Shown piece by piece: positions 55,072-64,000 of a stretch of 64,000 nt of DNA; the stretch's first letter is position 1; every line of letters starts with the position of its first letter. Below the pieces are notes generated by a model. That model was not told where the DNA came from. It saw only the letters and a list, made by a program, of their open reading frames with translations, and ran no database searches. The translations under genes and the position numbers were made by a program. The DNA is taken from positions 2,480,001-2,544,000 of the forward strand of contig NZ_CP045651.1 in assembly GCF_009557455.1 (NCBI RefSeq). The letters run 5' to 3'. The DNA comes from Alistipes sp. dk3624 (GTDB taxonomy: Bacteria > Bacteroidota > Bacteroidia > Bacteroidales > Rikenellaceae).

Positions 55072-56988
55072 ATGAAAAAATTTACTTTATGCAGTTTATT
55101 ATTGCTGTCTTCGGTAATATTCTGGCGGTGCGAGGATGATTTCCAGTCGTCTATGAAGTTGGGCGACTTCTCATTCATGCTCGATACGACCACCTGGAAA
55201 GTTCCCGTCGACGGTGGACGGGATTACCGGGTGATCGAGGCGCCGGGCGATTGGACTGTAAAGATCCAATATCCGGAAGGAACCACTGACAAGTGGGTGA
55301 AGATCAGCGATACCACGGGTAGTTTCGGTAAATATAAACTGACTCTTGTCGCCGGCGCGAACACTTCCTACGAGTTTGCCCGCGAGGCTTCTTTGGTTTT
55401 CTCCAGCGGAGAACAGACCGAAACCATGAGGATTTACCAGCCGACCCCGATCGGAGCCGTGGTTAAACAGGACACCTATAACGTGGAAGCGGGCGATACG
55501 GTGATCAAAGTCGAATTCACGGTGAACGTGCCGTACGACTATTCGATCAGCGACAACGCGCAGAAGTGGATTATCCCTGTGTTGGGTAAAGCGGTGGACA
55601 ACGTGATGCTTCAGTTCCAGATTCTGGCCAGCAACCGGAGCCGCGAACGCGTCGGGACGATCACGATCTATCCGGAAGGAGGCGAAGCCGTACCGGTTAC
55701 GGTTACGCAGGCCGGCGCTTCGGAACTGATCGAGTACCCGATCTACGAAGAGACCGATCTCCGCGGAAACGTTTCGTTCGTGAAGAACAGCGACGGATCG
55801 ATGGATGCGTGGTTCCTGCGTTCGACTCCGATGAAGTTCCAGAGCGAACCGCATATGTATAATAAGACGGGCTGGTGGTATGCTGTTACCGATAATACCA
55901 ACAACGCACATTGGGGTAAAGACGCGTACGATCTGGGCAGCGGCCCCATTGCATTGAAATTCTACGCTTCCACGGCATTCAATCAGTTGTGCTACATGGG
56001 CAGCGGTTCTTGCACCTTTACCTTGTATCCGTGGGATACGGATTATGCGACGAGTATGGCCAAAACGCCGGTCTTCCAGAAGACTATGACTTATGACGGC
56101 GGATGGGCTTATCCTACCGGAGCGGGCGAATACCTGCCTGCCGGAAATTATCTGGCTGTTGTCGAAGGAAGCGCGGGCAACTCGGTAATGGTAACGACGA
56201 ACGAACCGGACGACGAAGTTTGGGCTTACGCCAACGGCGCTTCGACCAAGAAATTCCTGGCGCTGTCTTACGAAGTGTACTTCCAGAATCCTGGCGTAGA
56301 GTTCGATAATTTCAACGCATACGACTTCTCGGCGATGGTTAAGGCGCATTCGGCTGACGGTCAGTCGTGGGATGAACCCGAATTTGTCTTCACTGCGAAC
56401 AATGCGATGCTGTCGCAGCGAGATAACCTGGGATATGCTAACAATATGGCGATAGCCAAAGTCGGTTCGGATTATTTCATGGCGTTGTCTCACGATGAAA
56501 ACGGAATCTGGATGGCTAAATCCGCCAACGGAAAAGATAACTGGGAGATTCTGGGCGACAAGAGTATCCTTGAAAGCGGTAAGGTAGTTTCGATGTTCAT
56601 CAACGACGCGATGATTTACCTCTACTTCCAGGTCGGCAGCGACATTCACGTCGCAACGACGAGCGCCGGCAGCAGTGATTGGTACACGACGCTGAAAGAT
56701 AACGGATCGGTACTGACGGTTCCCAGCGGTGTAGGCGGCGTTTCGGTCGTGTACAATGCGAACATCAGTAAATACCAGATTCTCTATTCGCAGAGCGACG
56801 TGATCTCTTCTTACGTAGCCGATGCCGGTACCGATAAATTCGAAGCGGGCGACATCGTTGTGGACGGAACCAGAGCGGGGGCAACCCAGGTAGGTTACTT
56901 CACGAATGAAGCCGGTATCGTTCCGGACGAAGCTAAGACGTGGGTCGGCTATCAGTACTCTCGGGGACTTATCGCGATGCCTTTGTAA
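55072..56988 (+). CDS. BACON-domain surface lipoprotein with propeller-like C-terminus
   Basis: Start MKKFTLCSLLLLSSVIFWR, then Cys20; 638 aa. Two BACON-like beta-sandwich modules at about 30-120 (DTTTWKVPVDGGRDYRVIEA, LVFSSGEQTETMRIYQPTP) and 125-210 (VTVTQAGASELIEY). A middle domain (about 215-400) and a C-terminal part of repeated blades (MAIAKVGSDYFMALSHDENG, GIWMAKSANGKDNWEIL) look like a sialidase-type propeller. No catalytic residues are recognised. It is likely a surface glycan-binding protein. Codon use is more AT-rich than in the neighbours. Confidence 0.75.
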   Translation: MKKFTLCSLLLLSSVIFWRCEDDFQSSMKLGDFSFMLDTTTWKVPVDGGRDYRVIEAPGDWTVKIQYPEGTTDKWVKISDTTGSFGKYKLTLVAGANTSYEFAREASLVFSSGEQTETMRIYQPTPIGAVVKQDTYNVEAGDTVIKVEFTVNVPYDYSISDNAQKWIIPVLGKAVDNVMLQFQILASNRSRERVGTITIYPEGGEAVPVTVTQAGASELIEYPIYEETDLRGNVSFVKNSDGSMDAWFLRSTPMKFQSEPHMYNKTGWWYAVTDNTNNAHWGKDAYDLGSGPIALKFYASTAFNQLCYMGSGSCTFTLYPWDTDYATSMAKTPVFQKTMTYDGGWAYPTGAGEYLPAGNYLAVVEGSAGNSVMVTTNEPDDEVWAYANGASTKKFLALSYEVYFQNPGVEFDNFNAYDFSAMVKAHSADGQSWDEPEFVFTANNAMLSQRDNLGYANNMAIAKVGSDYFMALSHDENGIWMAKSANGKDNWEILGDKSILESGKVVSMFINDAMIYLYFQVGSDIHVATTSAGSSDWYTTLKDNGSVLTVPSGVGGVSVVYNANISKYQILYSQSDVISSYVADAGTDKFEAGDIVVDGTRAGATQVGYFTNEAGIVPDEAKTWVGYQYSRGLIAMPL

Positions 56989-57020
56989 TAAGGATTTAAA
57001 GGGTTTTTAAATCCTGTCTA

Positions 57021-57064
57021 TAAAACTAAGGGGTTCGGCAAATTTGCCGAACCCCTTAGTTTTA
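57021..57064. terminator. Strong terminator after the BACON gene
   Basis: A 44-bp perfect palindrome (arms 57021-57042 and 57043-57064) ending in TTTTA. It is bidirectional in form. Confidence 0.93.
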
Positions 57065-57196
57065 TATTTGTCGGGGAGGCGACGTCCGCAGCCTGCCGGC
57101 TTTCGTCGGACGGACCGAACGGCCGGCGCGGGAATGAATCCGGCGGGATTGTGCCGACAGTTCTTGCCGGAAACGGTGATATATAAAATAAACGAT

Positions 57197-57204
57197 TATC
57201 TTTG
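57197..57204 (+). promoter_or_regulatory. -7 box of the metal efflux operon
   Basis: TATCTTTG, exact consensus, 18 bases before the start at 57222. No TTTG at 19-21 nt upstream. A metal-responsive operator is not visible. Confidence 0.5.
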
Positions 57205-57221
57205 TACCGGACGTCGAGCGT

Positions 57222-57575
57222 ATGAAGCAGGGACTGGTGAAAATAGCGAAATGGCTGATGGTGGTGCTCTTTATGAGTTACTACTTCAGTACTACGCTTT
57301 TTTACCATACCCATCATTTCCAGTGGGGAACCGTTACGCACTCCCATCCTTACATTCCGTTCGAAGGCGGGATGCCTTCGCATTCCCATACGGCCGAACA
57401 GTGCGCGACGATCGGTTTGTTGTCGGCAATCGTTTTGTGGATCGCTGTCGCTCCGGCTCTTCTTTTCGCAAGGACGATCGTTACGCCGATTTATGTTTTC
57501 TTTTCGCGGTACGTTTCGCACCTTCGTTTGCCTGGCATTTTGCTCAGGGCCCCTCCTGTTTTCATTTGCGGGTGA
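57222..57575 (+). CDS. His-rich small membrane protein at the head of the metal efflux operon
   Basis: 117 aa. Two membrane segments (about 10-27 and 62-85) enclose a short loop with seven His in about 30 residues (FYHTHHFQW, VTHSHPY, PSHSHTAEQC) and a Cys. The loop probably faces the periplasm. His clusters of this kind bind Zn, Co, Ni or Cu. It is placed directly before CzcB/CzcA/CzcC-like genes, as in many Bacteroidota. It is likely a metal buffer or sensor for the pump; no family name is certain. Confidence 0.78.
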   Translation: MKQGLVKIAKWLMVVLFMSYYFSTTLFYHTHHFQWGTVTHSHPYIPFEGGMPSHSHTAEQCATIGLLSAIVLWIAVAPALLFARTIVTPIYVFFSRYVSHLRLPGILLRAPPVFICG

Positions 57576-57661
57576 TTTACCGACAGGTTTTCGTAAGTCA
57601 CGGTTTCTCCGGAAATTCGTTCCGGAGAGGAAAAAGCGTATGTTTTTTATAATTCGAGCAA

Positions 57662-58774
57662 ATGAAAAAAATAATTTTTTCCATTGGTCTTGTATTGCTG
57701 TATGCCTGCGCGGACAGGTCGCAGGGGCAGCGGCATGCAGACGACCGGGGAGTCCGGGTGGAGGAAGAGTGCGTCGTGCTGGCGGCGGATTCTCCGATCC
57801 GGGAGCGCATTAAAACCCAATCGATTCATTTTTCCGATTACCAGGCTGCGTTTACGACCTCCAGGGTCGTGCAGGCTATTCCGACCGGTTATGCCGAGAT
57901 CGCCTCGCCGTTTGCCGGGCGTATCGTCAAGTCGTTCGTCCGTCTCGGCCAGCAGGTTGTGCCGGGAAGTCCCGTTTTTTCGATCAGTTCTCCGTCGTTT
58001 TTCGAGACAGGAAAGGCTTATTACCAGGCCAAACAGGAGATGGAACTGGCCCTGAAAAGCCTGAACCGAGAGAAAGACCTGCTCCGTAACAATGTCGGCG
58101 TCGCCAAGGAGGTCGAGGAGGCGGAGGTAAACTACGAACTCCGGAAGAAAGATTACGAGAACGCTCTCGCCGCATTGAGCGTGTTCCAGATCGAACCTGA
58201 AAAGATGACGTTGGGACAGCCGTTGGTCATTACTTCGCCGATCGCCGGCGAAATCGTGAAAAACAATATCGTTATCGGGCAATATATCAAAGAGGACGCC
58301 GGTCCGCTGGCTCTGGTGGCGGATCTGAACAAGGTTTGGGTGGTAGCCCATGTGAAAGAAAAAGATATCCCTCTGATCCGTCGGTTGAATCGGGCGGATA
58401 TTCGTCTGATGGCGGTTCCGGATACCGTTTTCAGCGGTACCGTTTATCATGTCAGCGAATTGCTCGACGAGGAAACCCGTTCGGTGGAGGTCATTATCGA
58501 GTGCGACAACCGTGACCGGCGGCTGAAACCGTTCATGTACGGGACCGTACAGCTAACCGATACGCCGTCGCGCGCGCTGGTGATTCCGACCTCGGCCGTC
58601 CTGCAGCGGGAGGACGATTGTTACGTGCTGGTACGCGAGTCCGAGGATCGTTACCGTAAAGTCCGGATCTCCGTATCGTCTTCCGACGAGCGGCAGACGG
58701 TCGTGTCTTCCGGCCTCGGCGATGGCGACGAGGTCGTTACCGAGGGGGCGTTTTACCTGATCGACGCGCGGTAG
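57662..58774 (+). CDS. CusB/CzcB-type metal efflux periplasmic adaptor lipoprotein
   Basis: 370 aa with a lipobox LVLLYAC (Cys16). The adaptor couples the CzcA pump to the outer-membrane channel. A beta-barrel/lipoyl region (FAGRIVKSFVRLGQQVVPGS, GEIVKNNIVIGQYIKEDAGP) encloses a helical hairpin (ELALKSLNREKDLLRNNVGV). The C-terminal domain has SAVLQREDDCYVLVRESEDR. It starts 86 bases after the His-rich gene and is followed by the pump after 3 bases. Confidence 0.93.
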   Translation: MKKIIFSIGLVLLYACADRSQGQRHADDRGVRVEEECVVLAADSPIRERIKTQSIHFSDYQAAFTTSRVVQAIPTGYAEIASPFAGRIVKSFVRLGQQVVPGSPVFSISSPSFFETGKAYYQAKQEMELALKSLNREKDLLRNNVGVAKEVEEAEVNYELRKKDYENALAALSVFQIEPEKMTLGQPLVITSPIAGEIVKNNIVIGQYIKEDAGPLALVADLNKVWVVAHVKEKDIPLIRRLNRADIRLMAVPDTVFSGTVYHVSELLDEETRSVEVIIECDNRDRRLKPFMYGTVQLTDTPSRALVIPTSAVLQREDDCYVLVRESEDRYRKVRISVSSSDERQTVVSSGLGDGDEVVTEGAFYLIDAR

Positions 58775-58777
58775 CTT

Positions 58778-61700
58778 ATGAAAAAGTTGATTTATGAGGC
58801 CATTCATCGGCGGGCGCTGATGTTTGTGCTGTTCGGCCTGTTGGCCGTGATCGGCTACTACGCGTGGACTCGGCTGGCTATCGACGCTTATCCGGATATC
58901 GCCGACGTAACGGTGCAGGTCGTTACGCAGGTTCCTGGACTGGCGGCCGAAGAGATCGAGCAACAGATTAGCATTCCGATCGAGCGGGCGATGAACGGCC
59001 TGCCCGGCCTGCATGTGATGCGGAGCAAAAATACGTTCGGCCTGTCGACCGTGATCCTCGTGTTTCAGGACGGGGTGGACGATTATTGGGCCCGGCAGCG
59101 CGTGCAGGAGCGGTTGGTGGACGTGGAACTTCCCTACAATGCCGTTCCGGGCCTGAATCCGCTGACTTCGCCGACCGGCGAGATATTCCGTTACGTGGTC
59201 GAAAGCGACCGGCACGATCTGCGAGAGCTGACCGACCTGCATAAATGGGTGATCATTCCGCGCCTGAAACAGGTGACCGGCGTGGCGGACGTCAGCAATT
59301 ACGGCGGGATCACGACGCAGTACCAGATCGAGATCGACCCGCACAAACTCGAACAGTACGGAATTTCGCTCGCCGACGTGGTCGAAAAGGTGGAAAAGAA
59401 CAACGTCAATGCGGGAGGCAGCATGATTTCGCACGGCGATCTGAGCTATGTGATCCGTGGAATCGGACTGGTCAAAGGGCTCGAAGACCTCGGGAACATC
59501 GTGGTCAAGACCGAGAACGGCGTCCCGGTCTACCTGAGCGACATCGGCCGGTTGAAATACGGCAACCTCGAGCGCAAGGGGGTGCTGGGATTTACGGACG
59601 ATACGCGGGACTATCAGGACGGCGTGGAAGGGATCGTGCAGATGCTGCGCGGACAGACTCCTTCGCAGGTGCTGCAAGGAGTGCACGAAGCGGTCGACGA
59701 ACTGAACGGCGATATATTGCCCGAAGGGGTTTCGATCCATCCGTTCATGGACCGCACCGACCTGGTCAATACGACGCTGCATACCGTGTCGCATACGCTG
59801 TTCGAAGGGATGCTGCTGGTCGTGCTGGTGTTGATCCTGTTCCTGGGTAGCTGGCGGGGCGCGCTGCTGGTGGCCGTAACGATCCCGTTGTCGCTGTTGA
59901 TCGCTTTTATCCTGATGAAGATTACGGATATTCCCGCCAACCTGCTGTCGCTCGGGGCGATCGACTTCGGGATACTGGTCGACGGGGCGATCGTGATGAT
60001 GGAGACGATTCTCAAAGGACGTGAAAGTCGTCCCGACGTTGAGCTTTCCAAGGACGGCGTGGTCCGGCGTGCCACCGAAGTGGCGCGTCCGATCCTGTTC
60101 TCGACGCTGATTATCATTACGGCTTACCTGCCCCTGTTCGCTTTCGAACATATCGAGCAGAAGATGTTTACCCCGATGGCCTATACGGTGGGATATGCGC
60201 TGCTGGGAGCGTTGGCCGTCGCGTTGTTGTTGACTCCCGGCTTGGCGTTCCTCGCTTACCGGATGCCGCGCAAAACCTACCGGAACCGGTGGCTCGAAAG
60301 GCTGACCGAAGCTTACGACCGCCGGATAAGGGACATTATGAAGCGTCCGAAGCGTATTTTCGCTCCGCTGGCTGCGATTCTGGCCGGGGCCGTCGTGCTT
60401 TCCGTTACGGTCGGCAAGGACTTCTTGCCGCCGATGGACGAAGGGGCGATCTGGATACAGGTGCAGCTTCCGCCGGGCATTTCGATCGAAAAGTCGAAAG
60501 AGATGGGAGCCGAACTGCGCAGGACGCTGAAACGGTTCGACGAGGTCTCGTACGTGATGACCCAGGTAGGACGCGACGACGAGGGGGCGGAGGCGTTCTC
60601 GCTGTCGCACGTCGAATGCGGCGTCGGGCTGAAGCCCTATAATACCTGGAAAAGCGGGCGCAGCAAGAGCGAACTGATCGATGCGATGGCGGTCGAGCTG
60701 CAGAAGATGCCGGGATATTCGGTCGGTTTTTCGCAGCCGATCATCGACATGGTGATGGATCAGGTGGCCGGAGCGCACAGCGACCTTGCCGTAAAAATCT
60801 ACGGCGAAGACCTGCACGAAACCCGCCGCATCGCCGAGCGGATCGAACAAACGCTCAGGACGGTGCCGGGCGCCGTCGACGTGGCGGTGGATCAGGAACC
60901 GCCGCTGCCGCAGTTGCAGATCATTGCCGACCGCGACCGGATCGCGCAGTATGGGCTGAACGTTTCGGATGTGACCGAGCTGATCGAGTTCGCGATCGGA
61001 GGAAGCGCCATCTCGCAGGTTTTTGTCGGCAGCAAGTCGTACGACGTGACCTGCCGGCTGAACGAAGAGTACCGGAACACGCCCGAAAAGATCGGGTCGC
61101 TGATGCTGACCAACGGCAGCGGTACGAAAATTCCGCTTTCGCAGGTCGCCGAGGTCAGGATGACCACCGGGGCCAGCACGATCACACGGGAGATGAACAG
61201 GCGTCACATGACCGTCCGCGTGAACCTGCGCGGCGTGGATTTGAGCACGTTCCTGCGCGATGCGAACCGGGCCATCGCCCGGAACGTGGACTACGATCGC
61301 GAAGAATTTCACCTGAAATGGGCCGGACAGTTCGAAAATCAGCACCGGGCTTACGCGCGGCTGGCCTTTGTCGTTCCGCTGGCGCTGTGCATCATGTTGC
61401 TGCTGCTGATCGTCGTTTGCGGAAAATTCCGGCAGGCGGCCGTACTGATGAGTGTCGTTCCATTGGCGCTGTTCGGCGGCATGTTGGCCCTGAACGTGCG
61501 CGGTATGACGCTGAACGTCTCGTCGGCGGTGGGATTCATCGCGCTGTTCGGCGTGGCGATCCAGAACGGGGTCATCATGATCTCGCACATCAACAACCTG
61601 CGCAGGCAGCAGGGGAAGGAGCTGTTCGATGCGGTGGTTTCCGGCGCGCGTCACCGTTTCCGTCCGGTGCTGATGACCGCGACGGTGGCGGTGCTCGGCT

Positions 61701-61879
61701 TGCTGCCGGCGTCGCTGTCGACCGGGATCGGTTCTGACGTGCAGCGACCGCTGGCCACCGTCATCGTCTACGGACTGTTGTTCGCGACCGTCGTGACGCT
61801 GTTCATTCTGCCGGCGCTCTACTACATGGTCGAAAGTTATCATCTCAAACGTAAAAGACCGGAACCGGATCAAGCATGA
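58778..61879 (+). CDS. CusA/CzcA-family heavy-metal RND efflux pump
   Basis: 1,033 aa, full length for the HME-RND family. Twelve transmembrane helices with the duplicated porter domains are visible. The TM4 motif is IDFGILVDGAIVMMETI (about 393-409), with the single-Asp DFG-x(2)-DGA form typical of metal exporters rather than the DD of drug exporters. The start MKKLIYEAIHRRALMFVLFG and the phrase WTRLAIDAYPDIADVTVQV are characteristic of CzcA/CusA. Cation specificity is unknown; His in the upstream peptide suggests divalent metals. It overlaps the TolC gene by 4 bases (ATGA). Confidence 0.95.
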   Translation: MKKLIYEAIHRRALMFVLFGLLAVIGYYAWTRLAIDAYPDIADVTVQVVTQVPGLAAEEIEQQISIPIERAMNGLPGLHVMRSKNTFGLSTVILVFQDGVDDYWARQRVQERLVDVELPYNAVPGLNPLTSPTGEIFRYVVESDRHDLRELTDLHKWVIIPRLKQVTGVADVSNYGGITTQYQIEIDPHKLEQYGISLADVVEKVEKNNVNAGGSMISHGDLSYVIRGIGLVKGLEDLGNIVVKTENGVPVYLSDIGRLKYGNLERKGVLGFTDDTRDYQDGVEGIVQMLRGQTPSQVLQGVHEAVDELNGDILPEGVSIHPFMDRTDLVNTTLHTVSHTLFEGMLLVVLVLILFLGSWRGALLVAVTIPLSLLIAFILMKITDIPANLLSLGAIDFGILVDGAIVMMETILKGRESRPDVELSKDGVVRRATEVARPILFSTLIIITAYLPLFAFEHIEQKMFTPMAYTVGYALLGALAVALLLTPGLAFLAYRMPRKTYRNRWLERLTEAYDRRIRDIMKRPKRIFAPLAAILAGAVVLSVTVGKDFLPPMDEGAIWIQVQLPPGISIEKSKEMGAELRRTLKRFDEVSYVMTQVGRDDEGAEAFSLSHVECGVGLKPYNTWKSGRSKSELIDAMAVELQKMPGYSVGFSQPIIDMVMDQVAGAHSDLAVKIYGEDLHETRRIAERIEQTLRTVPGAVDVAVDQEPPLPQLQIIADRDRIAQYGLNVSDVTELIEFAIGGSAISQVFVGSKSYDVTCRLNEEYRNTPEKIGSLMLTNGSGTKIPLSQVAEVRMTTGASTITREMNRRHMTVRVNLRGVDLSTFLRDANRAIARNVDYDREEFHLKWAGQFENQHRAYARLAFVVPLALCIMLLLLIVVCGKFRQAAVLMSVVPLALFGGMLALNVRGMTLNVSSAVGFIALFGVAIQNGVIMISHINNLRRQQGKELFDAVVSGARHRFRPVLMTATVAVLGLLPASLSTGIGSDVQRPLATVIVYGLLFATVVTLFILPALYYMVESYHLKRKRPEPDQA

Positions 61880-63150
61880 AAAAGAGAATCATTTTATGGA
61901 TAGCATTGCTGCCGGGCGTCGCGGCCCAGGCGCAGACGCTCCACCGGACGGAATGTCCGCTGGGGTACGACCAGTACATCGGTCGGGTTTGGCGGGAAAA
62001 TCTTTCCTATGCCGCCGAGAAGCTGAATGTCCGCATCGCCGATGCCGAGGTGAAAGCCGCGGGCGTATTCAACGATCCGCAGTTCGGCGTCGAGTACGGC
62101 AACAACGCCGACCGGCGGATGCAGATGGGGCAGAGCGTGTCGGCCGAGCTGAGCAAGACCTTCTCGCCCGGCAAGCGCGCCGCGCGGATCGACCTGGCCC
62201 GCAGCGAACAGGAATTGAGCGGGGCGTTGCTGGAAGACTATTTCCGTAACCTGCGGGCCGAAGCGACGCTTGCCTATCTCGATGCGGTCAAGCAGGCCGA
62301 GTTGTTCCGCGTGAAGCAGGACGCTTACGAGAACATCCGCAAACTTGCCGAAGGGGACAGCGTCAAATACACGCTGGGCAAAATTACCCGCGTGGACGAT
62401 ATCCAGAGCGGGCTCGAAGCCGGCATGATGTACAACGAACTGCTTCAGGCGCGTACCGACCTGCACAACGCTTTTTTCGCGCTGAATTTGCAGACGGCGA
62501 CCTTCGACCGCGATACGCTCTACGTGCCGTCGGGCTCGTTGCACATGCCGGAACGGACGTTCGATCCCGATCGGCTCGTACAGTCCGCGCTGGACAACCG
62601 AGCCGACCTGGCCGCCGCGCTGAAAGACACGGAGGTTGCCCGGCGTGCGCTGACGGTAGCCCGGCGCGAACGGAATATGGATTTCGACGTATCGCTCGGT
62701 GTGAACCATAATACCGAAGTGCGTAACGAAATCGCTCCGGCGCCGCGTTTCAACGGCGTTACGGTGGGGCTTTCCGTACCGCTGAAATTTTCGAACCTAA
62801 ACAAAGGTACCGTGCAGGCGGCCAAGTACCGGATCCAACAGGCCGAAGCCCGCTACCGGCAGGCCGAATTGGAGGTGCAGACCGAAGTGTTGCAAAACCT
62901 GCGGCAGTACCTTTCGCTGGCCGAACAGGTCAGACGTTACGAAACGGGGTTGCTGGAGAAAGCCAAATCGGTCATCGACGGTAAAATATACAGTTACGAC
63001 CGGGGCGAAACGCCGTTGCTTGAGGTGTTGAACGCGCAGCGGACTTACGACGACCTGCGGACGGCCTATATCGAGACGTTGTACGACCATGCGGCGGCGC
63101 TGGTCGAACTCGAACGCAGCGCCGGCATCTGGGACGTCGTTGTCGAGTGA
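61876..63150 (+). CDS. TolC/CzcC-family outer-membrane efflux protein
   Basis: 424 aa with a signal peptide (MKKRIILWIALLPGVAAQAQ). Two halves of long alpha-hairpins are seen (LRAEATLAYLDAVKQAELFR; LEVQTEVLQNLRQYLSLAEQ), each with an outer-membrane strand, as in TolC. SYDRGETPLLEVLNAQRTYDDLRTA-type sequence near the end is the family signature. It completes the CBA tripartite pump. Translation is coupled to the pump through ATGA, and the operon ends at the 63178 hairpin. Confidence 0.93.
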   Translation: MKKRIILWIALLPGVAAQAQTLHRTECPLGYDQYIGRVWRENLSYAAEKLNVRIADAEVKAAGVFNDPQFGVEYGNNADRRMQMGQSVSAELSKTFSPGKRAARIDLARSEQELSGALLEDYFRNLRAEATLAYLDAVKQAELFRVKQDAYENIRKLAEGDSVKYTLGKITRVDDIQSGLEAGMMYNELLQARTDLHNAFFALNLQTATFDRDTLYVPSGSLHMPERTFDPDRLVQSALDNRADLAAALKDTEVARRALTVARRERNMDFDVSLGVNHNTEVRNEIAPAPRFNGVTVGLSVPLKFSNLNKGTVQAAKYRIQQAEARYRQAELEVQTEVLQNLRQYLSLAEQVRRYETGLLEKAKSVIDGKIYSYDRGETPLLEVLNAQRTYDDLRTAYIETLYDHAAALVELERSAGIWDVVVE

Positions 63151-63177
63151 TCGTGCCGGATGCGTCGGTGTCGGTAA

Positions 63178-63219
63178 AAAGAGGAAGGGCGAACCGTGAT
63201 CGGTTCGCCCTTCCTCTTT
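63178..63219. terminator. Shared bidirectional terminator
   Basis: A perfect 18-bp stem (63178-63195 with 63202-63219), loop GTGATC, A-rich and T-rich ends. It ends the metal efflux operon and the leftward GGGtGRT gene. Confidence 0.93.
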
Positions 63220-63235
63220 GAAAATTTCGGCGGCG

Positions 63236-64000
63236 TTACTTCATCGCCTCTTCGATGGCTACGGCGACCGCCACCGTAGCGCCGACCATCGGGTTGTTGC
63301 CCATGCCGAGGAAGCCCATCATCTCCACGTGAGCGGGCACCGACGACGATCCGGCGAACTGTGCGTCGGAGTGCATACGGCCCATCGTATCGGTCATCCC
63401 GTACGAAGCGGGGCCTGCGGCCATGTTGTCCGGGTGCAGCGTGCGTCCGGTGCCGCCGCCCGAAGCGACCGAGAAGTATTTTTTGTTTTGCTCGTAGCAC
63501 TCTTTCTTATAAGTGCCGGCTACCGGGTGCTGGAAGCGGGTCGGGTTGGTCGAGTTGCCGGTGATCGACACGTCGACGCCCTCTTTGTGCATTACGGCCA
63601 CGCCTTCGCGCACGTCGTCCACGCCGTAGCAGCGCACTTTTGCGCGGAGCCCTTTCGAGTACGGGGTTTCCTTGACGATTTTCAGTTCGCCCGAAGCATA
63701 GTCGAACTCGGTCTGCACGTAGGTGAAACCGTTGATGCGCGAGATGATCAGCGCGGCGTCCTTGCCCAAGCCGTTCAGGATCACGCGCAGCGGATTTTTA
63801 CGCACCTTGTTGGCCATTTCGGCGATCTTGATCGCGCCTTCGGCGGCGGCGAACGATTCGTGCCCGGCCAGGAATGCGAAGCACTGGGTCTCTTCGCGCA
63901 GCAGGCGGGCGGCCAGGTTGCCGTGTCCGATGCCCACTTTGCGGTCGTCGGCTACTGAGCCCTTGATGCAGAAAGCCTGCAAGCCGATTCCGATCGCTTC
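63236..64000 (-). CDS. GGGtGRT-family protein (5' end beyond the window)
   Basis: 255 residues up to the edge; the frame remains open past base 64000, so the start lies outside. Members are about 330 aa. The naming motif SVASGGGTGRTLHPDN is intact, as are HVEMMGFLGMGNNPMVGATV and LVILNGLGKDAALIISRI-like sequence. The protein's role is unknown; it occurs in anaerobes. The internal TTG at 63982 that could serve as a start is not used, because family sequence continues upstream (EAIGIGLQAFCIKGS). Confidence 0.9.
   Translation of the reverse strand, partial: EAIGIGLQAFCIKGSVADDRKVGIGHGNLAARLLREETQCFAFLAGHESFAAAEGAIKIAEMANKVRKNPLRVILNGLGKDAALIISRINGFTYVQTEFDYASGELKIVKETPYSKGLRAKVRCYGVDDVREGVAVMHKEGVDVSITGNSTNPTRFQHPVAGTYKKECYEQNKKYFSVASGGGTGRTLHPDNMAAGPASYGMTDTMGRMHSDAQFAGSSSVPAHVEMMGFLGMGNNPMVGATVAVAVAIEEAMK

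Noticed and set aside
58553-61873. 1,106-codon open frame antisense to the metal RND pump
   Set aside because: It exactly covers the pump gene and has low-complexity Gln/His/Arg composition; a codon-bias artefact.

Overview
The window reads as chromosome of a Bacteroidota (order Bacteroidales). The evidence is many lipobox (SpII) lipoproteins, TonB-dependent outer-membrane receptors, Bacteroidota-type promoters (TTTG, about 20 nt, TAnnTTTG), a Bacteroidota LptD, DUF5689, DUF4890 and DUF3853 proteins, and a tmRNA tag GDNSYQLAA resembling Bacteroides tags. The high GC content of the core genes suggests a Rikenellaceae/Alistipes-like genome; this is inference, not proof.

Region 1 (1-22.8 kb) is core chromosome. 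It has an HAE1-type RND efflux pump (adaptor plus truncated pump), an MscS channel, a nucleoside-hydrolase lipoprotein, a Tat-exported Gfo/Idh/MocA oxidoreductase, and a leftward run lptD - M3 metallopeptidase - lipoprotein. This run diverges from a rightward run of cell-wall amidase - MCE/MlaD protein - mutS2. A PAS hybrid histidine kinase, a 71-aa amphipathic protein and a DUF4419 gene follow.

Region 2 (22,820-34,018) is an 11.2-kb integrated element in the 3' end of the tmRNA gene ssrA (minus strand, 34,007-34,403). It is bounded by a 13-bp direct repeat and carries five copies of a TTAGTCCCT motif at its ends. It encodes a tyrosine integrase, a DUF3853 excisionase-like protein, a P4/D5-type SF3 helicase, a DUF6371 zinc-finger/Toprim primase-like protein, an XRE repressor with a Bro-N antirepressor-like partner, and about ten small unknown proteins. 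Between the helicase and primase genes lie two inverted arrays of three 9-bp iterons around an AT-rich spacer, a strong candidate replication origin. I found no capsid, portal, terminase, relaxase or conjugation gene. The best reading is a replicating satellite-like or integrative-plasmid-like element.

Region 3 (34.4-45.9 kb) is core again: ftsE, gyrB, a YqeY-like protein, a TonB-dependent receptor with two DUF5689 lipoproteins, obg, a secreted-type DNA/RNA nuclease, a Spy/DUF4890-like protein and era.

Region 4 (45.9-57 kb) is a glycan locus. A leftward operon encodes a GH99/WbsX-like lipoprotein, a GH106-like hydrolase and a GH78 alpha-L-rhamnosidase. It diverges from a TonB-dependent outer-membrane protein and a BACON-containing surface lipoprotein.

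Region 5 (57.2-63.2 kb) is a CzcCBA/CusCBA-type metal efflux operon headed by a His-rich membrane peptide. A GGGtGRT-family gene runs off the right edge. All calls come from reading the sequence and the translated frames; no database search was run.
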